Positions 57,200 to 64,000 of a stretch of DNA of 64,000 bases are shown piece by piece. The stretch comes from Amphimedon queenslandica (taxonomy: Eukaryota; Porifera; Demospongiae; Haplosclerida; Niphatidae), in NCBI RefSeq assembly GCF_000090795.2, contig NW_003546284.1, positions 354,508-418,507 on the forward strand. Reading direction: 5' to 3'. The notes under the pieces are model-generated. The model saw nothing but the letters and a program-made list of their open reading frames with translations. It did no database searches and was not told the origin of the DNA. The position numbers and the translations under genes are program-made. Each line of letters starts with the position of its first letter. Position 1 is the stretch's first letter.

Positions 57200-58571
57200 T
57201 TATTATTCATCTTCTGTTATAGAGTTCAATAATTGTACATGCAAATCAATTCCATACGGATTGCTGTATGACAATGAGTCAATAGCATCTAAGAAATCAA
57301 TTATGTCAAGGAAAATGGGAACAGCTGTTCCTGGTACTTCACCTTTGTTAGACCCCTCATACTTATCAGCAGGGATGTGTCCCCAATTCACTCAGTAGTC
57401 AAATGTTTTCTGCAGCAATAATAATGTTGATGAATAATTGTGATAAGCTTTACTGGGTGTGTGTTTGTCATGTGGGCATCAGTGACAGTAATGCTAATGT
57501 ACAAAAATTATTACAAAATTGTTGTTGTGATGCCATGCTGTGCTCAAAAGGTATTTATTATTGGGACATAATTTTGTGCATTATTAACAATATGCTACTT
57601 GTCTAGCAATATGAAACACATGTTTAATCCTTGTAACAGTAAGGCTAAAGTAATGATTATTACAAACCTAATTCATGTCTTCAAATAGTTCGGATTCCAA
57701 TAGTCCTCTACAATCAGCAAACTGTAACGGCTAACTTGTCCATAGCTGAAATGAAGTAGCACCATTCTCAAAACTAACTGATTGCAATAGCCACGCTTGT
57801 TTCCATTCATCCAACTGGTGATTAATACGTGGAATAAAACAGATGCCTCTCATTTACAGAATCTAGTATTCGTACATCTTCCATGTGATGACATCAAACC
57901 TAAGAACTCCCTCATTTACATCACCCCATAACCTCTCAATGCATTCATTGTGGACACTCTTGCGAGCAATCCCAGATCCTCTTCCAGTCCCCCTCCCTGG
58001 ATGGGTCAACATAAACCACACAACGTCATAATTCTCTCCATCCTTGTCGCAGCTGTCATGTGACGGTAGCCGCCATTCAGACACAGCATCCTAAACCAGC
58101 TTTAGCACAGTCTCTGCTTTGTTGTTAGTTGAGCACTGAAGGTACACTGGTACATGAGAAAATGCATCAATACCCGCATGTACAACTATATACTACCTAT
58201 AAAATAAATTGATGAAAGTAATAAAATAGTGACAAAGGTAGCAACACTTACCTCACCTGCTTGTGGTTACCATCAATATGCCACAGTGCCAATGGGCAAG
58301 AGACGTCGTACTTTTGTCTCTGAATAGCTTCCCTCGACCTTGTTGTCGTGCAATCAAAATCAATGAAATGCATACATTCTCTTATGCTTCCTTGCGTGAC
58401 TCTAATTCCTCGTCTATGCAAACGACCAATTATTAGGTGGGAGTCACAATTAGAAAAAAGTATACGAATATCACCAATTATTCTTTGAAGCTCTGAGTCG
58501 CTAATCCTACAATGTAAGCCTAATACTGATAGGTCGTATTCTGTCATTCGACTTTTAATTGTACCAATCAA
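57200..58571 (-). pseudogene. rve_3-type DDE transposase, copy 2 (more complete)
   Basis: Right to left: SRMTEYDLSVLGLHCRISD, RIIGDIRILFSNCDSHLI, RRGIRVTQGSIRECMHFID (HTH-like N region), QRQKYDVSCPLALWHIDGNHK (first Asp, 58270), then VHAGIDAFSHVPVYLQCSTNNKAETVL, SCDKDGENYDVVWFML (second Asp), ARKSVHNECIERLWGDVNEG (catalytic Glu), and the tail HIPADKYEGSNKGEVPG, DSLSYSNPYGIDLHV. All three acidic residues are in place, but frameshifts and stops lie between blocks. Matches copy 1 (49980-50830) in opposite orientation. Could be IS3EU or a related DDE group; TIRs not determined. Confidence 0.8.
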
Positions 58572-60132
58572 AACTCCAAGCAGCCTGGCAATTTAGGACA
58601 ACAAAAATGCAATTGAAGAAGTGCTCTAGTTGCTCTTTTGTGATGTCAAATTTTAGATGGCCTCTACCACAGGGAGGAAGTACACCTGATTTGTATGCTG
58701 CACAACTTGAGCCCTTTTTTGTTAATTAGATTACAAAGAAGGGTCACACTTCCACCAAGGCAGTTATTATTGGTGTCCTTCAAAAAATATAGCCAATATG
58801 TACCAAAACAGCCTAGTACAGTTATTAAGGAGAGCATTGAACTGGATCACTCCTTACATCTTTCAATTAATCACATGACTTTAAATACACCAGAGATCAT
58901 ATAAGACAAGTTTAAGGCAAGTTTCAAGTAGGAGGGTTTAAATTAAGACCACACCCATGCTGTTAAAATTGCTAAATTCAAAATTTCAAATTCTCTTGTC
59001 TGTCCTAATATGCTAGCAAAGATCTGCAACAGCTTCAAGTTGCCACACAAGTCTGACAAATGAAAATACCATTTTCTGTCCCACAGTATGAATATGCTAA
59101 GAAAAAGTCTTCTACTACTTCAAGATAATCTGCAAAAGATAAGTAATGAAAAATGACTTTTTATGTTACAATAGTATTGTTTTTTAATTGTGGGACTAAT
59201 AACGCTTCATAGTCCTCAAATGATACATTTCCATGCTCTACTCATGTCAACAATTTCCTCAAATAACTAATAAGTCATGTTTTACAATTACTGTGAACCC
59301 TGCATGTAACTGGAAGATAGAAGTTTGTTCCCTCATGCACTAAGTAATAATTAGAAGTGCTGCTTGCATCATAGTTGCTGTGGCTACTAATTGAAAAAAT
59401 ACATGTCAAAATTTAAATAAGGCAATTTCCCATACTCAACGCAATAAAAAATGGCAGTGACACAAGCATTGAAGTTTGTTAATACCAGTACAAAAGTTCC
59501 CAATAATTATACAAAAATCATGAGTAGAAATTTATGGCATTGTTAAGGCACAAAGACTTCCATCACGTCCTTGCATCACAGCTTCAGTACTGATTCTTCA
59601 TAAATTTTTTATGGACAGAACAAAAATTTTACATTTTCGTACTCAAACTTAAAATTGCCATTGACTGTACCTAGTGTCAGCTGATTTTGCGACATGACGT
59701 TCACTTGCTCTCCCATTCCTCGTGTGTAGCAAAAGACTATAAAAGATAAATGTGATGCATTTAGTCATTAATCATGAAATATGAGGAGGCTGAAAGCTAT
59801 GTATTACAGAGAACCACCAAAGTATATATATAGACCAACCCATAATAATGACACCATACACATTTGTGATTTTGAGTCTACCTAAAAGAAAACGAATTGA
59901 ATATATTTTACCATTTGTGGACTGCAAAAGTGGATTATACTTCAGAAGGCTCAGTCTCTCATCAGTTGCATTCAGCCAGTTTTTATAACTCACAGCAGTT
60001 AAACAAGTTGCATAACTGTTGTACTGCCCGTCCGCTCACTGGCCGTACTATATAATACGCCCCTGCAATTACGATATTCTTTGGCCTTTTTCTTAGCTTA
60101 CCACGTGTCAGAGAGATGGGCTAAATGTCACG
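58572..60132. other. No gene recognised
   Basis: Minus frame 59772-59993 has no domain; the rest is AT-rich. The N-terminal end of the rve_3 transposase (minus) may start slightly right of 58571. Confidence 0.45.
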
Positions 60133-60900
60133 ATGTCTTTCTTTTGTTTGTCATCCAGCAATACAGATGATGACAGGGAACAAGATGATGAGAACAAAGA
60201 AGAACCTTACTCAGAGAAGCACTTCAGTCACTTAACACCCTTTCGAGGTCCGTCATGGAGCTACAGAGACAAGTATATATTTACATCCTACAGCTGCTGG
60301 AACTACTCCAGCTGGAACTGGAGGGACTCATGACTCATGCAGCAGCAGCTGGGCAGACTATCTTCATTGACCCACTCATTCAAACTCAGATGAGGAGGAC
60401 AATGGTGGGGATGCTAGTGATCTTCGTGATGTTTCGGAGGAGACCAACAAAATCCTTGCAACCATCTCTTACACAGAGTGTATCAAATGAGGTGTGGAAG
60501 CAAGCTTGGAAGAGGCACCCGCTTCTTAAAGTCATGGGTACTAAGACTCCATGTTTGGATCCTTTTATGAAATCTGAGATTTAGCAGGAGCTTGAGCTGC
60601 TGACAATGAATTGGCAAGAGCCCAGACGTTTGTTCTGGATGCTATTGCACCATTCACCACTTTCCTTGAGAAGGGACACTGTCTATTGAGGGAGCAAGTT
60701 AGAAAAGCCACATTAACTGTTGTGGACTTCTTAGGTAATGCCAAAACAAGGATTTCATAAATAAGATGTCATCAATGATCTTAATAAATCTTTGTCGGCC
60801 ATGGTCAAGGAAGATGATCAGTTCAACAAGCGTATTAGTGTAAAAAAATTCCTAAGATTGTTTTCACCACCGTATGTTTATCGCTCACATGTATAAATCC
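60133..60900 (+). pseudogene. DIRS/Ngaro-like gag (ORF1) fragment
   Basis: The plus strand carries an Asp/Glu-rich segment (SNTDDDREQDDENKEE), a QLLELLQLELEGL leucine-rich stretch, then blocks reading ILATISYTE, LKVMGTKTPCLDPFMKSEI, DNELARAQTFVLDAIAPFTT and DFLGNAKTRIS. I recall this order (K-T-P-C-L-D-P, then F-V-L-D-A-x-A-P-L-T, then L-L-G-N-A-x-A-R-I-S) from gag-like ORF1 of DIRS/Ngaro-type retroelements in sponges. Frames change at about 60330 and 60585 and it stops near 60890. No RT or tyrosine recombinase follows. Assignment from memory, not from a search. Confidence 0.45.
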
Positions 60901-61033
60901 TCACTTGTATTATTCCTAGCATCATAATTATTGACTATTATTTATGATGATATTAAGCATGCACATTTAGACCTACATATGTACTAACACAACACAAATA
61001 TACATAAACAAACAATTATCATACATAATTATT

Positions 61034-61385
61034 AATCTTATCATCTCTCCGAAGAGTGAGATTATTATTGATCTTGTCATCACTCCGAAGAGCGTGATTT
61101 TATTGATCTTATCATCACTCCGAAGAGCATGATTATAATGATCTTGTTATCACTCCGAAGAGCGTGATTTTATTGATCTTGTCATCACTCCGAAGAGCGT
61201 GATTATGATGATCTTGTCATCACTCTGAAGAGCGTGATTATAATGATCTTGTCATCACTCCGAAGAGCGTGATTTTATTGTTCTTATCATCACTCCGAAA
61301 AGTGAGATTTTATTGATCTTATCATCACTCCGAAGAGTGAGATTTTATTGATCTTATCATCACTCCGAAGAGTGAGATTTTTTTG
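61034..61385. repeat. 35-bp hairpin minisatellite, about 10 copies
   Basis: Unit core ATCACTCCGAAGAGTGA, with spacing of about 35 bp; ten copies counted. Each unit contains an inverted repeat (TCACTC-CGAA-GAGTGA, or ATCAC...GTGAT in GAGCGTGAT variants). Units alternate between ATTTTATTG and ATTATAATG linkers. Ends just before MITE copy D; further weakly related units occur at 61860-61960. Confidence 0.9.
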
Positions 61386-61403
61386 ATAGAGAGAGAGAAG
61401 GAC

Positions 61404-61648
61404 ATATCTGACCATAATTGACAAAAGGGCCCTTATGGCGGATTTTAAAATTGATTGTTATAATGGAAAATATCAACCTGTGAGTGCTTTGTTAGACAAT
61501 CATTGTTTCTAAAAGTTTCATGGTAACTTTTTGCATCCTGTGGAGTAATTTTATGATAAATGGGGCTCAGGAAGTTGGATTTCTTAGGCTTGAAAGACAA
61601 ATTTCCCTACCCGCCATAAGGTACCTTTTGTCAATTATGGTCACATAT
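61404..61648. mobile_element. 237-bp MITE copy D, ATAT duplication
   Basis: 61408-61644, flanked by ATAT (61404-61407, 61645-61648). Starts CTGACCATAATTGACAAAAG (first base G changed to C) and ends CTTTTGTCAATTATGGTCAC. Same length and orientation as copy B. Inserted at the right edge of the minisatellite. Confidence 0.94.
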
Positions 61649-62159
61649 ACATGCATTGTACAATAACACATATGCATGCATGACTATATATACACTAAAC
61701 ATAATACAAAGGAACACAATAAATGTACATACAAAGCTAAACACATTCATATACTTAACATTTATAAAACATCCAATGCATAATACATGTACAGTACATA
61801 CATACAATACAAACACAATCATAATAAATCTATAGTAAATATACGTTCAAATAATGAATTTTATTTAAATTCTTCGAATATCTTATCCACTCTAAAGAGC
61901 TCGATTTTATTAATGGTATCTTCACTCCATACATAAAGCAAGAGTGAGATTTTACTTCTGGGCCCACCATCCATCCCCAATCTCCATTCCAATATTATGA
62001 ATAGAGTCAAGAGTTGTGTATTATACTATAATATAGACCACAACACTTTTGTGGTTTTAATTTGTATTAGTATATTTTCTCTTGACTATCCCAGAAGACA
62101 CATCATTTATAATCTATGGTTCCTTAGTCTATCCATTTCATTTGCCTCACCTACTCGCT
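61649..62159. other. Spacer with degenerate minisatellite relics
   Basis: TACATG-rich sequence (61650-61830), then 61860-61960 with CCACTCTAAAGAGCTCGATTTT and CTTCACTCC...GAGTGAGATTTT, diverged versions of the 61034 repeat. No gene. Confidence 0.55.
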
Positions 62160-64000
62160 CCTCTCGCAACCTCACCATATCATTGATCACACTGCCACAC
62201 TATATCCCTGCTCCCACTGCACCACTATGCACTTGCTCTCTTTGCCACACCAACTACCTGCTTTCACTGTCTCACTATCTCCCTGCTCTCACTGCCTTTC
62301 CAGCTCCCAGCTCTCACTGCCACACCAACACCCTGCTGTCACTGCCAAACCATCTTCCTGCTGTCACTGCCACACTATCTCGTTTTTTTCTATGCCACAC
62401 CATTTTACTACACCAATTGCCACACCATCTCCTTGCTCTTATTGCCAAACATTTTCCAACCTCTCACTGCCCCGCATCTCCCTACTCTCATGGCCAAACC
62501 ATCTCCCTGTTCTTTTTGCTATACGATCTTTCTACTCTCACTGCCGCAACATCACCCTGCTCTCAATACCACACCGTCTCCTTCTCATTGCCATACCATC
62601 ACACCACTCTCACTGCCACACTATTTTCCTGCTCTCACTGCCACACTATCACCAAGCCGTCTCCCTGCTACCTCGGTCTTGCCATCTCTGCTCTCACAGT
62701 CACAACAGCTCCCTGCTCTATGTGCATCACCATCTTATTGCTCTCACTCCAACACTATCTCCATGATCTTACTGCCACCATCTTGCTGCTATCACTGCCA
62801 CATCATCTCCCTGCTGTCACTGCCAAATCATATTCCTTCTCTAATTGCCATACGATATCACTGCTGTCACTGCCACACTAACTTCATGCTCTCAGTGCCA
62901 CTCAATCTCACTGCCAACCCGTCTCCCTCTCTCACGGCCACACTATCTCACTGCGTCACATTATCCCTGCTCTCACTCCAACACCATCTTTCTGCTCTTG
63001 CTGCCACACCATCTTTCTGCTCTCACCGCCACACCAACTCCTTGCATGCTCTATGTGCCTCATCATCTCCTTGCCATCACTGCAACACAATCTCTATGCT
63101 CTTACTGCCACCATCTTGCTGTTATTACTGCCACACCATCTCCTTGCTGTCACTGCCAAATCATATGTATGCTCTAATTGCCAAACCATCTCACTGCTCT
63201 GACTGCCACACCATCTTTCTACTGTCACTGACACACCATCTTTCTGCCCTCACTCCTACACCATCTCCCTGCTCTTACTGCCTCACCACATCCATGCTCT
63301 CACTGCCAAATATCTCCCTGCTCTCACTGCCACACCATCTTTCTAGTGCCACTGCTTCACCATCTTCCTGCTCTCGCTTCCACACAACCTTCCTCCTCTC
63401 AGTGCCACACAATCTCTCTGTTCTCATTGCCACACCATGTTTCTGCTCTTACTGCCACACCATCTCCCTCCTCTCACTGAATCACCAACACCCTTCTCTC
63501 ACTGCCAACAACTTTCTGCTCTAACTGCTCTGCTTTCTCTGCCACACCATCTTTCTGCTCTCACTGCCAAACCATCTTCCTGCTCTCACTGCCACACTAT
63601 CTCCCTGCTCTAACTGCCTTACACCATGTCCCTACTTTCACAGCCACACCATCTCCATGCTCTCACTGCCCCACTATCTCCGTGTTCTCACTGCCACACC
63701 ATCATCTCCCTGCTCTCAATGCCTCGCAATTTGCCTGTTGTTACTGGCACGCCATCTTTCTGTTCTTGCTGATGCACTATCTCAATCTTCTTACTGCATG
63801 ACAATCTCATTGCTTTCACTGCCACACCAACTCTATTCTCTCATTGCCTTATCAACTTTGTGCTCTCACAGCGTCACCACCTCCTTGCTCTAACTGCCAC
63901 ACCATATTCCTGCTCCTACTACCCCACCATCTCGTTGCTCTCACTACCACACCATTTATCTGCTTTCACTGCATCACCATTTCCCTTCTCTCACTGACAC
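62160..64000. repeat. 25-bp satellite array, runs off the window
   Basis: A unit with core CACTGCCACACCATC followed by TCCCTGCTCT recurs with a period of 25 bp to the window end (about 74 units). Copies diverge by point changes; indels of one or two bases shift the phase now and then. Because 25 is not a multiple of three and no stop codon occurs in the plus unit, all three plus frames remain open for hundreds of codons. Apparent proteins of 110-363 residues here are the same periodic peptide in different phases and are not genes. Confidence 0.95.

Noticed and set aside
49980-58571. The 50-58 kb block as a single composite transposon
   Set aside because: Copia inside has its own 5-bp duplication and I found no shared outer duplication for the rve_3 copies; kept only as a question.
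61034-61385. Regularly spaced hairpin repeats resembling a CRISPR array
   Set aside because: The whole 35-bp unit repeats, including the spacers, the genome is eukaryotic, and no cas genes are present.
62227-63893. Long overlapping open frames (up to 363 codons) in three plus frames
   Set aside because: They are all phases of one 25-bp satellite without stops; periodic peptide, no start context or domain.

Overview
This is eukaryotic, AT-rich, animal-type DNA made almost entirely of transposable elements in various states of decay. It has no bacterial operons or ribosome-binding-site logic, and I found no tRNA or rRNA gene. Splice signals imply very short introns (51, 75 and 92 nt). The mix of families (DUF6589-type genes, Mutator-like transposases, Helitrons with DUF6570-like N-termini, rve_3-type integrases, HECT-like genes, RecQ-like genes, DIRS/Ngaro-like gag) is what I associate with demosponge genomes such as Amphimedon. 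The organism is therefore an inference from family content, not a proof.

Layout. 0-6.6 kb: a hAT transposase tail, a 400-bp tandem duplication, an inverted-repeat element with an internal minisatellite, a candidate exon, and a long-TIR element. 7.3-10.2 kb (minus): a Mutator-like transposase followed in the same reading frame by an OTU protease-like domain. 10.4-11.1 kb: an internally deleted pogo element with TA target duplication that keeps only its DNA-binding region. 11.7-17.5 kb: two head-to-head transposon-like genes of the DUF6589 type, the right one split by a 298-bp hAT MITE with a perfect 8-bp target duplication. 17.6-19.1 kb (minus): a RecQ-like helicase pseudogene. 20.4-21.6 kb (plus): a protein-kinase pseudogene split by a MITE. 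22.5-24.7 kb (minus): a CACTA/EnSpm transposase. 24.7-25.7 kb: a long palindromic element carrying one copy of a 237-bp MITE. 26.1-26.6 kb (plus): a two-exon proline-rich/RGR-tailed gene, the only locus that looks intact. 26.8-28.7 kb: a diverged tandem duplication.

29.2-35.6 kb (minus) is a large Helitron: DUF6570/Helitron-like N-terminal region, a remnant of the Rep region lacking its HUH core, a Pif1 helicase, a Lys-rich repeat linker and a C-terminal OTU domain. It is interrupted by the 237-bp MITE, which itself holds an inverted copy of the same MITE. 37.1-39.0 kb: a Ty3/gypsy element with two LTRs and a largely deleted interior. 42.9-43.8 kb: a Ty1/copia fragment. 45.1-48.2 kb: a complete-ended hAT element with 8-bp target duplication, containing a second hAT MITE with its own 8-bp duplication. 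50.0-58.6 kb: two inverted copies of an rve_3-type DDE transposase flank a full-length copia element (two LTRs, 5-bp target duplication) and a HECT-like pseudogene. 60.1-60.9 kb: a DIRS/Ngaro-like gag fragment. 61.0-61.4 kb: a 35-bp hairpin minisatellite followed by the fourth MITE copy. 62.2-64.0 kb: a 25-bp tandem satellite running off the window.

The most notable pattern is that two unrelated transposon superfamilies in this window (Mutator-like and Helitron) each carry a C-terminal OTU (deubiquitinase-like) domain on the same strand as the transposition enzyme. The best-defined new element is a 237-bp MITE family with a 4-bp A(A/T)AT target duplication and four copies here.
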